A stretch of DNA of 64,000 nucleotides from Otatea glauca (GCA_036346275.1 CM070730.1:2542309-2606308); one strand, 5' to 3'; shown: positions 24,081 through 34,598, counted from the stretch's first letter. The notes: generated from the letters alone by a model not told the origin. Translations and numbers: made by a program.

Positions 24081-24679
24081 CGGCAAGGCGCCACGGAAGG
24101 TCTTGAATCGGGACGAGTGGCGCGACATGGTACAAGGATGGTACGCGAAACCGTCCTTGGCCCGAAGTCGTCATCTTTGGCCGGTTCACTTTGTCGGGAG
24201 CGGCAATGGCACCGAGCACCGGCCGGTGCCGCAGGGCGATCAGTCTTGTCGAAGGACCGCACTTGGTTTGGCGCTGGAGTAGGCGCGCAAGCGGGAGCCG
24301 CGCGCGGTAGGCTGCGCAGGAAGTTGGAGTGGAGAAGCGGTGCAGCGGCGTGGCGCAGACCGCTGCGATGAGAGCGGAGAAGCCGTCGGTGCCGCGGGGA
24401 TCGTGGCGCGCGTGGCGCGGAGGGGACGGCGGACGAGCGCGCGCCGGTTGGCGAGGGCGGTGCACCGCCCCGTCTGAGGAGCGCGAAATCCCGTGGTATC
24501 GGGCGCGCAGAAGCGGGCCTGCGTCGGCATGGGGCCGTATAGCAAGATGGTGGCGGCAGGAGGACTGCGAGGACACAGGTTGGCAGCCCCATGGGAAGGC
24601 GTCGGGTTAGGAATTCATCGAGGAAGGTGAAGTCCGTAGCGGTGGGAGGAGGTATGCTCGGCAAAGGGAAAAGCGGTCT

Positions 24680-25535
24680 CGTCAAAGAGAACATGACGGA
24701 GATGATGATTCTATTTGTGGTAGGATCAAGACATCGGTATCCCTTGTGGTGGCGAGAATAACCAAGGAAGATGCAGAGGCGAGCGCGGGCAAGTTTGTGG
24801 GGAGCGATGGCGAGAAAGATTGGGGTAACATTTACGACCAAAAACACGCGATTATCGTACAACGGCACCGCTTTGAAGAGAGCAAAGTGCGGGTTGAAAA
24901 ATCCAGTGTCTTGGTCGGCAAGATGTTGAGGAGGAGAGTTGCAGTGTGCAACGCCTCAGCCCAATACGAAGGTGGCATGCTCGCCTGAAACAGAAGAGAG
25001 CGAATGACATCGTTAGTGAGTACGAATAATCCGCTCGGCTCGGCCCGATTCTGCGAGGGCGTGTAGGGACACGACATGCGAAATCAGCGCCATGTCCGAG
25101 GAAGAAGGTGCGCTGTTTGGAGTTGTCGAACTCTACCGTTGTCACTCTGGATGGCCTTGACGCATCGCGCCTAATTGGGTAGACACATAGGCGAAAAAGT
25201 TAGGCGAGGTGGAAAGCGTGTCGATTTAAGCCGTAAGGAAACGCGTCCACAGTGATGTGAGCGGTCATCAAGAACAACTAAGTAATATTTGTAACGAGAG
25301 ACACTAACAATGGGAGATGTCCATAAGTCACAATGAATAAGATCAAAGTTGTTTGACGTTCGAGATACTGAAGGATGAAAAGGAAGACGAACATGTCGTC
25401 CTAGGCGACACGCATGGCACAAGGATTCCAAACTTTTATTACTGACCGGGGATAGCGAAGTGAGTTTGGAGAGGCCTCGCGACTGGGTGGTGGAGGCGAT
25501 GGTGCCACGGGGAGGATGGCGTGGAGTTGGCAACA
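24680..25535 (-). pseudogene. Copia-1 integrase, broken
   Basis: In order on the minus strand: zinc-binding CHACRLGRHVRLPF, core Asp-containing NFDLIHCDLWTSPI and YYLVVLDDRSH (25171-25536). Then comes the region after the catalytic Glu, VIRSLLFQASMPPSYWAEAL (24832-25077). Last is the C-terminal LARARLCIFLGYSRHHKGYR (24074-24868 frame). Frame changes around 25090-25170 disrupt the Glu-bearing segment. Intact homologues insert the cDNA into the genome. Confidence 0.85.
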
Positions 25536-25639
25536 AGGGAGTGAGCCACGGGCACCGCGGCGGGTAGAGCTGACCGAGCTATTGCACTGATGATCACGTT
25601 CGCGAGAGAAGATCCTTCACGAGAACAACCATACGGGTC

Positions 25640-25860
25640 AAACTCCACGTAACAATTGTTATCGGAGTGAATTGACGAACGAAATAAGATTCTTGATAGT
25701 CGAGGTGAAACAAGAACATTATTTAGAACAAGAGAGCCAAGGTGCGTCGAGCGGTGGCGGTGATGGCAGAGAGTGAACCATTACCGACAACAATGGAGGT
25801 GGGAGAGGGATCCGAGGGGTTGAGGAGTGAGAGGGTACCATCATGGGAGGTCATGTGGGA
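25640..25860 (-). pseudogene. Copia-1 protease region, broken
   Basis: Minus-strand text HMTSHDGTLSLLNPSDPSP followed by IVVGNGSLSAIT matches the sequence just after the catalytic Asp of Copia retropepsins. A stop and frame change occur in the following block near 25720. Confidence 0.6.
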
Positions 25861-25869
25861 AGAGGCACT

Positions 25870-26846
25870 GTATCAAGGTACCGTCGTTGTTCGCCGGAGT
25901 GAGGTGTGATCTTTGAGCGTGGAGGCCGTGAGAATTCAGTCCCGAGCAGAGACCCCACCATGGGTCGGCATCGCGCTGCTTCTTCTTTGTTAGTGCTGGC
26001 GGCCGGCAGAAGGCTCATTGTTGAGCGGAGTGCAACTTGGGCAGCCAAGAACTGCTGTTGGGATTCTTTGTTGGGGCCGACGCTACCGGGAAGCTGGGCG
26101 GAGGAGGCGACGGACCGGGCACATTTGGATGGACCGTTCCACGGGTTGAAGAACGATGGCCACGCGCCCGGCCCCGCCGCGCAGCGGCGATCGTGCAGCG
26201 TAGAGGAGTAGCCGGAGGAGGAAGCGCCATTGCCAGTGCAGCGATGCGCCGAGAAGGTGCGGTGGTCCTTCGGCTTCTTCTTCTTCTTCTTCTTCTTGGA
26301 AGCGGTCGGACGAGGAGGACGTTCTTCGGTCGGTCCGATCGGGCGCGGCGAGGTAGAGCGATGGCGACGAGGGCGATCGGAGGAGCAGAGGAGTTCGCAC
26401 CATGTTGATCTCCTCGCCGAGGAGTTCATTGCGGACGGCGTGGCTGAAGGAAGGGGCGATCATGGGCGAGGTGGACCCGATGTCCTGCATCGTTCGTTGA
26501 GCCCGCGAATCACGTTGAGGACCAGAGCGATCGATCCACGTGTTCGCCGAGGTCGATGAGGTCGCCGGCCATCTTCTTGAAGTGTTTGCAATAGTCGGTG
26601 ACGAGAGGTCACCTTGGCAAACGCGAAACTTGGCGTCAAGGTGGAAGCACGGGTCTCCGATTGCCAAGGAAGTGATCTCGATGGCGATCCAGCCGTGGCG
26701 GTGGCGTGGTGGTCGATCACGGCGTCGGCAAGGTCGGTGATGACCGTCTTTGTCTGACCATGATTTGACGACGGCGTTCATCCGAGCCCAATCAGGAAGT
26801 GCCGAGGTGGCGGAGCTGCGGACGTGGTCTTGATTAAGGGATACCA
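25870..26846 (-). pseudogene. Copia-1 gag, broken
   Basis: Legible gag blocks in three frames are SLAIGDPCFHLDAKFRVCQGDL, LVLNVIRGLNERC (26460-26720) and VRNELLGEEINMVRT, the UBN2-type Copia gag. A run of Glu codons (CTT repeat on the plus strand near 26276-26297) follows. Frame changes between blocks show it cannot make capsid. The zinc knuckle was not found. Confidence 0.78.
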
Positions 26847-27153
26847 TGAAAGAGTATGGCTGGGAAAATAGTAGATTGATTAAGGGAGGAGCCCAAGGCT
26901 CAAGTACATATAGGCAAGGATATCCCTAAGAATAGGAAAGATCTAATCTAGGAGATCCTTGCCAAACATAACCAACTAACCATGGCAAGGATATCCCTAA
27001 GAATAGGAAAGATCTAATCTAGGAGATTCTTGCCAAACATAACCAACTAACCATGGCAAGGATATCCCTAAGAATAGGAAAGATCTAATCTAGGAGATCC
27101 TTGCCAAACATAACCAACTAACCACCAGAGGGGGGGAGTACATTACGCTAACA
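26847..27153 (-). repeat. 5' LTR of Copia-1 (307 bp) with three tandem hairpin units
   Basis: On the minus strand it runs TGTTAGCGTAATG ... TACTCTTTCA. It contains three head-to-tail units of about 71 bp starting at 26913, 26984 and 27055. Each unit starts GGCAAGGATATCC and closes with GGAGATCCTTGCC, so each can fold back on itself. Confidence 0.93.
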
Positions 27154-27158
27154 CTGAC

Positions 27159-27603
27159 GACAACCACGACGGCACGAAAGAGCAAGGAGGAAGATGGCCA
27201 AGGAAAACGGCGACAGTGACAGGGACACCAACCCATGATGCATTTATAATGACTAGGCGCGAGCAGACGCAAAAGTGAACGTGCGCAACTCCCTAAGGTT
27301 GAAACGACGCGCCGTAGGGCCCACGTGCAAGTATCGTGCCTCTTCGGGTCCCACGATACAAGGGATGAGCGACACATGCGACATCTGACGGCGCAAAAGC
27401 CCGTACCAGGCAACCAAACCAATACCAAGTCCATTCAGATTCCCATGGACCTGGTCCACACAAGACCCAGGGAACACAACACAGTTCACATTCGGCTCAT
27501 AGTAGAAAGACGAGGACAAGTGCTACCACCTAAACCAGGGGAATGAAAGCAGGAACTCAACCTTAGTCTGGTTGAGAAGCCCTCGCTCGTGAGAGGCTAC
27601 TAT
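27159..27603 (+). other. 3' non-coding end of the Tat-lineage Gypsy element
   Basis: Sequence between the Copia-1 target duplication and the 3' LTR. No coding block; no convincing polypurine tract was seen directly before the LTR. Confidence 0.5.
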
Positions 27604-27970
27604 TGTCGTATGACCCCTACCATCCTCCTGGATCAGTGTGCAAAGACCTAGCGCACAAGACCGAACGGCCAACAACTTTTGGATCAAGATGCAACATCAC
27701 CAAGGAAGCCGAGCCAAAGATGCCCTATAGACTAAGCCCTTATACTCCACAGGGGTCACGTAGGCACAACACGTGGGCAAAGAGAGGGCAAAAAGGCAAC
27801 CATGCCCTCAAGGCAATAACACTTCCATGGGCATTTTAGGAAAGAAATTAGCTTAGTAGGAGACAGTAGGTCTATAAATAGCTCAGTACCTAGAAGTAGA
27901 GGGCGGTGGATGAATGTTGAACACTCCCCCTGTACAACTAAACTTGTTCACTGTTTGGCTTGTAACCACA
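27604..27970 (+). repeat. 3' LTR of the Tat-lineage Gypsy element (367 bp)
   Basis: Starts TGTCGTATGACCCCTACC and ends GGCTTGTAACCACA, both matching the 5' LTR. It contains GTCTATAAATAGC near 27870. It keeps about 170 bp missing from the 5' copy. Confidence 0.82.
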
Positions 27971-28736
27971 ATACAATTGACTTTGTCTTGTCTCTAAATA
28001 ATTCTTGACTCAAGTATTTATTCAAAGAAAATTGTTTGTTAATTGGAATACAAGATTTGATGACTTGGAAGGAAATATAAGTTATAGTATTGAAATCACA
28101 AAGAAAAATGTCAAACAAAAAGAAAATATCATGATTGACTGATTTATCCTAAATTACCATGTCTGGTAAAATTGAGACTACATTGAAACGCATATAAGAA
28201 CATGAACCTGAACACTTTAGACTTCACAAGAGCTATGGCCTTATTCATATTAGGCTATACCAATTTGAGTCATTTTGTTAGAAACTTAAAAGATAACCTT
28301 AATCTAATCACAATAAGTTAGTTTCCATTAGAATATTCCTAGTTTCTATTGTAAGATATGAAGGATAGAGTTAATACTGTGCATGGAAAAAACTATAATT
28401 TATATTTTGAGGGCGTTGATGAGTCTACTTGTCCATGATAAAAGTAACTATGTTTTAAAGGTAGGGGTCATGCTATGCACACTAGAAGCATACTAACTCT
28501 AGTGGGTCGTTCAAAGTTAGTAAGGGCTACTTTTATACATGCAGCCAATACAATTATTAGTAAATGAGGTAGATTCCTTTAAATAATGTGGATGTTCAAA
28601 TTTTCTAACCAATTGATTATTCAACTTTTTATGCACTTAGTATAAAGTTTTAAGAATGCACGTGTCCAAAGCTACACTAATTCATGTTGTTGTAGACATG
28701 AGCTGTTGGTGTAAACCACGGGTTTGATTATGAGCC
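27971..28736. other. AT-rich DNA; no gene recognised
   Basis: Only stop-rich sequence; no repeat boundary or RNA gene identified. Confidence 0.4.
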
Positions 28737-28782
28737 TTTGTAGCCAGTGGCGGAGCCAGGAAAATTTGGGAGCCTGGGCAAG

Positions 28783-28938
28783 CTCGTAGAGGATGCCGAC
28801 GAACTCCTTGCCAGAGTGCCACTCCGGGGCCTCCAACGGCACATCGCCGTGGATGCGGCAGTAGCTGTCTGAGGCTGGCGACGACGCCGCCGCCGCGGCG
28901 GAGGACGGCACGAGCGAATGGGTAGGGAGAGGAAACAT
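28783..28938 (-). pseudogene. Captured gene fragment, possibly chloroplast/peroxisomal naphthoate synthase (MenB-like) N-terminus
   Basis: GC-rich frame starting at 28938: an Ala/Ser-rich leader, then DSYCRIHGDVPLEAPEWHSG and KEFVGILYE. After that it runs into the hAT terminal sequence. The pattern HGDVP..PEW..SGKEF..ILYE resembles the start of plant 1,4-dihydroxy-2-naphthoyl-CoA synthase, an enzyme of phylloquinone synthesis. The fragment is far too short to be active. The identity is tentative, from memory of the family. Confidence 0.4.
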
Positions 28939-29400
28939 GTCGCGGACGTACGAGCCCAGTCTGACGAGGCGCCTAAAATTTCATATTGAGTTACACCAAT
29001 CTTAACCATTTATTTTTCCCTTTTATATTTTTCACATAAACACGTCTTTACTACTTAATGAAATAAAGGAAGCAAAGATATCAGACAGTGAGCATTTTTA
29101 TTTTTAAGCTTTCGAGAACGCACATTACTGGTATGAAGAACAACTAGAACTGTAAAACGCTACAAAGGATTGGTATTAAATCATACAAGGACACTCTTGC
29201 TGAAGATTTATCACAAGCAGAGAACTACCATAAGGCATAAATTAAAAAGAAAGGCCGAAACATTTAAACAGTGGTGTGTAATCCACCAAGAGGAGACAAA
29301 TTCCACCTCAACATACCTACACCCGTAGTACATTGCAGTATTGCACATGCGAACTAGACCAAACATGCGCAGTACAGCAAGTTTGAGAAGAACTTCTTAC

Positions 29401-29464
29401 CAAACAGATGGCTCTGCAAGCTGCCCAATGGCATGTACTCGTACATGAGCAGCCTCCCGTCCCC
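29401..29464 (-). pseudogene. Captured protein-kinase exon end (receptor-like cytoplasmic kinase type)
   Basis: The minus strand reads GDGRLLMYEYMPLGSLQSHLF and then a canonical splice donor (TTTG|GTAAG). This is the kinase hinge (subdomain V) typical of plant receptor-like cytoplasmic kinases (consensus LLVYEYMPLGSLEDHL). A stop codon lies directly before the segment, so it is a genomic fragment complete with intron boundary, not an expressed kinase. Confidence 0.6.
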
Positions 29465-29713
29465 TTACGTGCTACACTCACAGGCGCCAGTGAGTTCGGG
29501 CAGGCGCCCGCCCTGCCCGGGAGCTGGCTCCGCCGCTGTTTGTAGCCTATTCAAAGGCATTCTTCAGCCAAGTCTTTCTAAAATTCAACTTAGGTAGAAA
29601 AGGATATATGTAAGGAAAAATTTAGTAGTACTACTTTTCTTATTTAAAAATATCCCACTTAAAAGTTCTTACTAGTCAAAATAGCACCAGAAAATGATAT
29701 ATTAGCAATGGAT

Positions 29714-29856
29714 TGTTAAAAATAGCACTTATAGTCATCATGAGGCCAATATGCCAGTATAAGGCAAAAGGAAAGCCTATATAAGGTAATATCTATACAA
29801 GGTAATATGTGATACTAGCAATCTCTGTTCAAGGCAATATAGGATATTGTCTAACA
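29714..29856 (-). repeat. 3' LTR of Copia-2 (143 bp)
   Basis: Bounded by TGTTA ... CTAACA on the plus strand, parallel to the other LTR along most of its length. Preceded in element sense by TTTGAGGCG, a polypurine-like tract shared with Copia-1. Confidence 0.88.
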
Positions 29857-29864
29857 CGCCTCAA

Positions 29865-30965
29865 ACACATAGTGGATCAACAACACTGAGTTTGGAGAGA
29901 TAAAAGGTGTGCTCAGCTCTAGTGTGTGCCTTTGTGAAAAAGTCTGCCAACTGAAGCTTTGAAGGTACATACTGAAGAGTCAACCCGATCCTACACCTGT
30001 GACTACATGTAGGAAGCATCAACACCAATATGCTTGGTGAGCTCATGCTTCATCGGGTCTCGAGCAATGCTAATAGCACCTGTACTGTCATATAAAAGAG
30101 CACTCAATGTAGAAACATAAACACCAAAATACTTAAGTAACCACTGTAGCCAAGTAACCTCGCTGTCAAAGAGTTATAGCTCATAACTCAGCCTCAACAC
30201 TCAAATGAGAAATTGTTATCTGCTTCTTAGTCTTCCAAGTAATGAGAGAACCACCAAGAAAAATACAGTAGGGAGAAAGAGACCGACAATCGGAGAGATC
30301 ACTAGCCCAAGTAGCATCATAATATGCTTGGAGCTGTAGTGTGGAAAGAAAAGGCGACGAGAGATAGTTCCATAGAGATATTGCAGAACACGAAGAAGAT
30401 GACTATAGTGGAGCTGAGTGGGAGCAGAAACGAACTGACTCAAGATATGCACTAGATACAAAATATCAGGACGAGTGATACTAAGGTAAACAAGACTCCC
30501 AACAAGATGACGATAGTGAGTAAGGTCCTCAGGAGGTTCACCATCAGTAGGTCGAAGGTGAATATTGAGCTCTATGGGGGTCTCAGTTGTACGCTAATCA
30601 ATGAGAGAAGCATAATTAAGAAGATCCTAAATATACTTCTCTTGGGATAGGAAGCTCTCAGGTGTAGAAAAAACCTCAATCCTAAGGAAGTAGCGAAGGG
30701 GACCCAAATCAGACATGAGAAACTACTCACTAAGATGTGCCTTCACAAAGGCAATATACTAAGAATCATCTCCAGTGATGATCATGTCATCAACATACAG
30801 AAGGAGAAGAGTTCGACCAAGAGGTAAAGTATGAACAAAAAGTGCAAGATCATGAGCACTAGCAGAAAAGCCAGCTGCAGTGACTATAGAAGAAAAACAC
30901 TCAAACCAGACACGAAGAGCTTGCTTAAGCCAATAAAGAGAGCGGTAAAGCTGACAAACCATGCC
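29865..30965 (-). pseudogene. Copia-2 reverse transcriptase C-terminus and RNase H, broken
   Basis: RT part at 30759-30962: VCQLYRSLYWLKQALRVWFE, then LLLLYVDDMIITGDDS with an intact Y-V-D-D box. RNase H region at 30216-30461: HILSQFVSAPTQLHYSHLLR, VLQYLYGTISRRLFFP. C-terminal end at 29861-30046: LQLADFFTKAHTRAEHTFYL. Stops between these blocks (for example near 30600 and 30745) break the frame. All match the 3' end of plant Copia pol. Confidence 0.88.
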
Positions 30966-31628
30966 CTAACGAGCCCCTAGTGGCCACGACATGTTACTTC
31001 TAGTCGAACACGTTCAATACTTTTATGTTTAGAACCAGTCCCATCGGCCCAACACTCTTGGACATGGCTCAACTTTGCTGCTTAAGGCCTGATGGGGACC
31101 AAGTATCGGCTTTTAGCGCTAAGCCCCAACACAAACTTATTCACACCAAGGGAGAAGGATGGAACAAGTATATCAACAATAACAGAGGAGTCGACCTAGT
31201 GTTCGATAAGGAACTTAGCCGATCTGACCAAGGGAGCCGAGCTGACGGAGTGGGCCAAAAACGAGCCAAAGCCGACGCAGGCAGAGTGAAGGCGAAGCGT
31301 GTTGGTAGTAGCTCGGGTCAGCGGTCGAGCGCCGATGGCACGCGGGGGGAGCTCCTAGGCGGTGTTGGGGTTGCACCGGTTGGGGTGACACTCAAGGTTG
31401 CATGCCACAGGCCGGCAAGGAGCGGCCGAGGGGACGCCGGCGTAGAGCACGAAGGATGATGGCCAACACATAGGAACGACGGCTCGACGACAGCTAGAAT
31501 GGATCCAAGGGCGAAGGAATGCTGACGCGGTAGCGGGAAGAGCCGCGTGAAGAGCAGCGGTGGCCGGTCAACAAGGAGAAGGTGGTGGATGGAGCAAGTG
31601 CAACATTGGTGAAACCTTAACCCTAAAT
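30966..31628 (-). other. Leader and deletion-joined remnant inside Copia-2
   Basis: Between the primer site and the RT fragment. The stretch next to the primer site is leader; the rest (30970-31460) contains GC-rich text I could not assign. The 144-codon plus-strand frame 31025-31459 crosses it but resembles no family I know. Confidence 0.4.
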
Positions 31629-31642
31629 ATGCTCTGATGCCA
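31629..31642 (-). other. Primer binding site of Copia-2
   Basis: Minus-strand TGGCATCAGAGCAT abuts the LTR. It differs by one base from the usual plant initiator-Met tRNA primer site TGGTATCAGAGC. Confidence 0.8.
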
Positions 31643-31802
31643 TGTTATGAATAACACTTGTATTCATCATGAGGCCAATAGGCTAGTATATATACACGTA
31701 CATGCAGGTACAAATGGAAAGCCTATATAAAGCAATATCTATACAAGGCAATATGTGATACTAGCAATCTCTATACAAGGCAATATAGGATACTGTCTAA
31801 CA
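31643..31802 (-). repeat. 5' LTR of Copia-2 (160 bp)
   Basis: Minus-strand TGTTAGACAGTATCC ... CATAACA. It is about 17 bp longer than the other LTR because of an insertion around TATATACACGTACATG (31672-31692). Confidence 0.88.
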
Positions 31803-31807
31803 TGGAT

Positions 31808-32555
31808 AACATCGGATGGTTGCTTGAATGCTTGTGACAAAAAACTGTGGGGTAGATAGGAAGAGGAACAAAAGATGTGCTACATAGAGGAAGAGGGTTA
31901 AGAGGGAGGGAGAGATAGAAAGATGTACATGTAGGGATATAGGGAGATAGATAGAGATGTCCATGGAAAACAACAAACATGGAAGCTTCATTCTCGAATT
32001 TTGCTTACATGCTCACGCTGCTGCTGGAGGATACATATGAAGTCATCTCTTCCTCTCTTGGTCTCTTCCGTTCCTTTCCACTCTGTCAACAGAGAGGTTA
32101 CTAGCAAAGCCACTAGTATCACGACATCAATGCGAGGTTCATGGCAACGACAATCCTAAGTGGCAATGAGCAAGGTTGGAGTCAATATGCTTAGGAGGTA
32201 GAGACAGAGAGGTATAGAGAGGAAGATACGAGAATGAGAATTTTTGTTATCCCATTTCTAAGCACCAAAAGCATAAATTATTTTTTGCTAAGCTAATTGA
32301 TAATATGGCAAATTTTGATGATGTCAGCAGCCAACAAGAAAACACTATGAGGGGTTAATGCTCCGATTTGATAGTCAGGGGTGTAAAGTAAATGGTGTCG
32401 AAGTTTGGAGTGGAAACTAAACTAAGTCAACAGGTAGGGTGTAAATTGGCTTTCTTCACCAAAAAGTTAGTAAGGGCATGCCTGATGGTTGGGCTAACTA
32501 CCACTTTTATCCCTGTAAATATTGGTGTACATTACTAAGCTTTAATATAATATAC
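31808..32555. other. Intergenic DNA; no gene recognised
   Basis: Short frames only. The segment near 32350-32460 has the AT-rich, 'gtgtaaattgg' wording common at Mutator-like ends, but no partner end was found. Confidence 0.4.
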
Positions 32556-32558
32556 TAA

Positions 32559-32789
32559 GGGCCTTTTTGTTTTAGCTTTTGATTCTGGATTCTAGCCCCA
32601 AAAGCAGAATAAAAAACAAACAGCCCGATTCTAGAATCTGATTCTCACAATCCATCCCACCCATATACACTAGAATCCACAACCCACTTCATATGTGCTT
32701 TTGGATTCCAGCTTTTAGAGAATCAGCTTCTCTACAACCACAATCCAGAATCAGCTTTTAGAGAATCCAAAGCTAAAACAAACAGGCCC
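32559..32789. mobile_element. Tourist-like (PIF/Harbinger) MITE, 231 bp
   Basis: Target duplication TAA at 32556-32558 and 32790-32792. Terminal inverted repeats GGGCCTTTTTGTTTTAGCTT and, from the other end, GGGCCTGTTTGTTTTAGCTT. Internal arms also pair (AGAATC-type repeats), so the whole element folds into a hairpin. No coding capacity. Confidence 0.9.
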
Positions 32790-32792
32790 TAA

Positions 32793-34598
32793 CAGCAGAG
32801 ATCCCCCTTTTTGCATTCCCTTCAACAAAAATGTTCCCCTATGGGTTGATAGGGGTAGGAGGCCCGAAATTTATGTGACAATACTCCCTAAAACAAGGAG
32901 GGGGCATCCACTCATCTTTCTAGTTTGTAATACTTTACTATTTTAAAGATTCCATCCAAACCTAATCACATTCTTCACGTGTGTTGGCCTTGGAACAACT
33001 GTTCACAATGGTTCAACCAAACTAGGTGACCCTCCCAGTCATACATTGGGAATTCACACTTGTGCTTGCAAGGAACCCCCAAGGGCTCTAACCATGTTGA
33101 TGGCGTTGGCTTTGGTGGACATCGACATCGTTGGTGTCAGGAGTGGCAGCTTTGCCCTTACCGGTGGGGGTAGGAGGTTTGACACCCCCACCTGATAATA
33201 GGGGCCTAAGGTGCCCATGTTTGTGGTAAAGGAATTGTCCCACATTAAATGTTTGAAATGAGTTTAATTAGTGCATAATGCATGTTTGTTCCAAGCGTAG
33301 GCATGTGGCACCTCTGGCAAAGTGAGAACAAAAGCCCAAGTGAGTTGCTACATGTCCGTAGACCGTCGATGTGAGAGTAGGCTTTAAAAAAAGTTAAGCC
33401 AAAGGTGTTACAATATGCTAGTAGATGTTGTGCATGTGACGCTTGATCGCCTTCTGCTCCTATGTAATCAAGCATGTGCTGGTGGCAGTATGGTCCACCG
33501 GTGATGGAACCTTCAATGTAGCAAGACACGCCGACCATGCATCTAATTAATCGCACATCTCGTTCCATTCCGGGACCATGATATGCTCGTTTTGCGCCTC
33601 TAGTGATGCGAGGTGCACAATGACTATGCATCAAGTAGGGTGTTGAGCTTCTTGTCCATCATGGTAGACTTTGTGATTAACATCTGCGACAAAAGGGCAT
33701 GTATATCAAATTGATTGTTGGTGGAAGGCAAGGCAGGTGGCTCTAAAACAAAGTTCTCGTGTCCTTTGTGAAGGTAATTCAAATGATACAATGGGAGGTA
33801 CGTAGACGCTCGCTTGAAGGTTTGCGACCAGAGGCCATGATGTAGATTGAAAGAGGAAGAAGAGACATGCAACAGAGGGGAAGAGGAGAGGGAGTTCAGT
33901 AGAATGAGGGACATACGTTCAGGGAGGGTAGAGATGGAGGTAGAGTGGAAATGGTTTTTCATATGCCTGCAACATATAGACCCTTCTTACATTAAGGTCC
34001 CTAACAATATATAACTAATAAGATAGGGATGCAACTAAGAGATACGATGCTAACACCTAAATCTATCGTTGTTGTTGTTGTGTATGGCATGGTCCTATCA
34101 TGGCACCATGATAGAGGGAGAGAAGCTCGAATGAGAAAGACATGTCAATCAATGGCAAAAGCCGCACTTGAGATGCTAGGTCCTTACAACTAAGGTGCAA
34201 GGTGCAGAAATGTGCGCCTAAGAAATATTAGGATCCATGTAAATGGATTGTTCCATGAAGTTATTTATGGAATTTAAAAGAGAGCTGTTTGCTTGATACT
34301 CTTAGATACAAATGGCTAATCAACTAACAAATATGTGCAATATTTATATCACAAATATCACATGCAAGGTAGTTAACAAAAAAGTTAATAATTTATGAAA
34401 GATTCACTATCTTTTAAGAATTAAGATCACTTGCAAGCCACATTGGCTAACCGGCGCAAACCTACGCAAAGACTTGCAATCCTTGTCGTGTGGAAGATCG
34501 ATTATTTCATGGATTAGAAATGACAGGATGCTATTGTATCAACAATCAAAGATTAGGTAAGATGTTGGATGGGAACCGATGTGCGGCAACTGACCTAC
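32793..34598. other. Intergenic DNA with two unrecognised reverse-strand frames
   Basis: Two adjoining minus-strand frames, 33624-33962 (112 codons) and 33245-33634 (129 codons), overlap by about 11 bases in different frames. Their sequences (for example NQFDIHALLSQMLITKSTMM) match nothing I recognise and show no signal peptide or catalytic motif. They could be a decayed element. Low confidence that either is translated. Confidence 0.3.

Larger units (their letters stand above)
22322..27153 (-). mobile_element. Ty1/Copia retrotransposon (Copia-1), minus strand, 4.8 kb
   Basis: LTRs at 26847-27153 (5' in element sense) and 22322-22623, with target duplication CTGAC at 22317-22321 and 27154-27158. 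The primer site TGGTATC, matching the initiator-Met tRNA complement, directly follows the 5' LTR (ending at 26846). Gag, protease, integrase, RT and RNase H follow in Copia order toward lower coordinates. All are interrupted by frameshifts and stops, although the LTRs are almost identical. Confidence 0.93.
7597..27970 (+). mobile_element. Tat-lineage Ty3/Gypsy LTR retrotransposon, degenerate, with three nested insertions
   Basis: Two related LTRs (7597-7796 and 27604-27970) flank a plus-strand gag-protease-RT-RNase H-integrase series (about 7850-12560), a tandem repeat array and a reverse-strand ORF. This order, with a long 3' region and an antisense ORF, is characteristic of Tat-lineage elements (RIRE2/Retand/Grande type). 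Later insertions split it: solo LTRs at 13823-14488 and 14530-19746 and a Copia element at 22322-27153. No 5-bp target duplication was found around the outer LTRs, and the 5' LTR is shorter than the 3' LTR, so this is an old, edited copy. Confidence 0.82.
28745..29538. mobile_element. Non-autonomous hAT-type element with host-like gene fragments, 794 bp
   Basis: 8-bp target duplication TTTGTAGC at 28737-28744 and 29539-29546. Terminal inverted repeats CAGTGGCGGAGCCAG and CAGCGGCGGAGCCAG. Inside, near each end, are stretches that translate (minus strand) like exons of two different host genes, listed separately. No transposase. Confidence 0.9.
29714..31802 (-). mobile_element. Deleted Ty1/Copia element (Copia-2), minus strand, 2.1 kb
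   Basis: LTRs at 31643-31802 (5' in element sense) and 29714-29856. Target duplication TGGAT at 29709-29713 and 31803-31807. Primer site TGGCATCAGAGC, an initiator-Met tRNA complement, adjoins the 5' LTR (31642 downward). Only the C-terminal RT and RNase H remain (29865-30965). Gag, protease, integrase and the front of RT are gone. Confidence 0.92.

Noticed and set aside
22955..24610. Several plus-strand open frames of 80-160 codons in GC-rich DNA
   Set aside because: They are mirror frames of the minus-strand Copia-1 polyprotein; the minus strand carries recognisable RT and integrase motifs and the plus strand none.
7592..27975. AAAGT/ATACA as a target duplication of the Tat Gypsy element
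   Set aside because: The two flanks do not match; no duplication is claimed.
31025..31459. 144-codon plus-strand frame
   Set aside because: It lies antisense inside the Copia-2 element, has biased Gly/Arg/Ala content and no recognisable motif; most likely a GC-driven shadow.
34066..34082. Short GTT repeat and other microsatellites, including the CTT run at 26276
   Set aside because: Too short or coding-derived to merit separate annotation.
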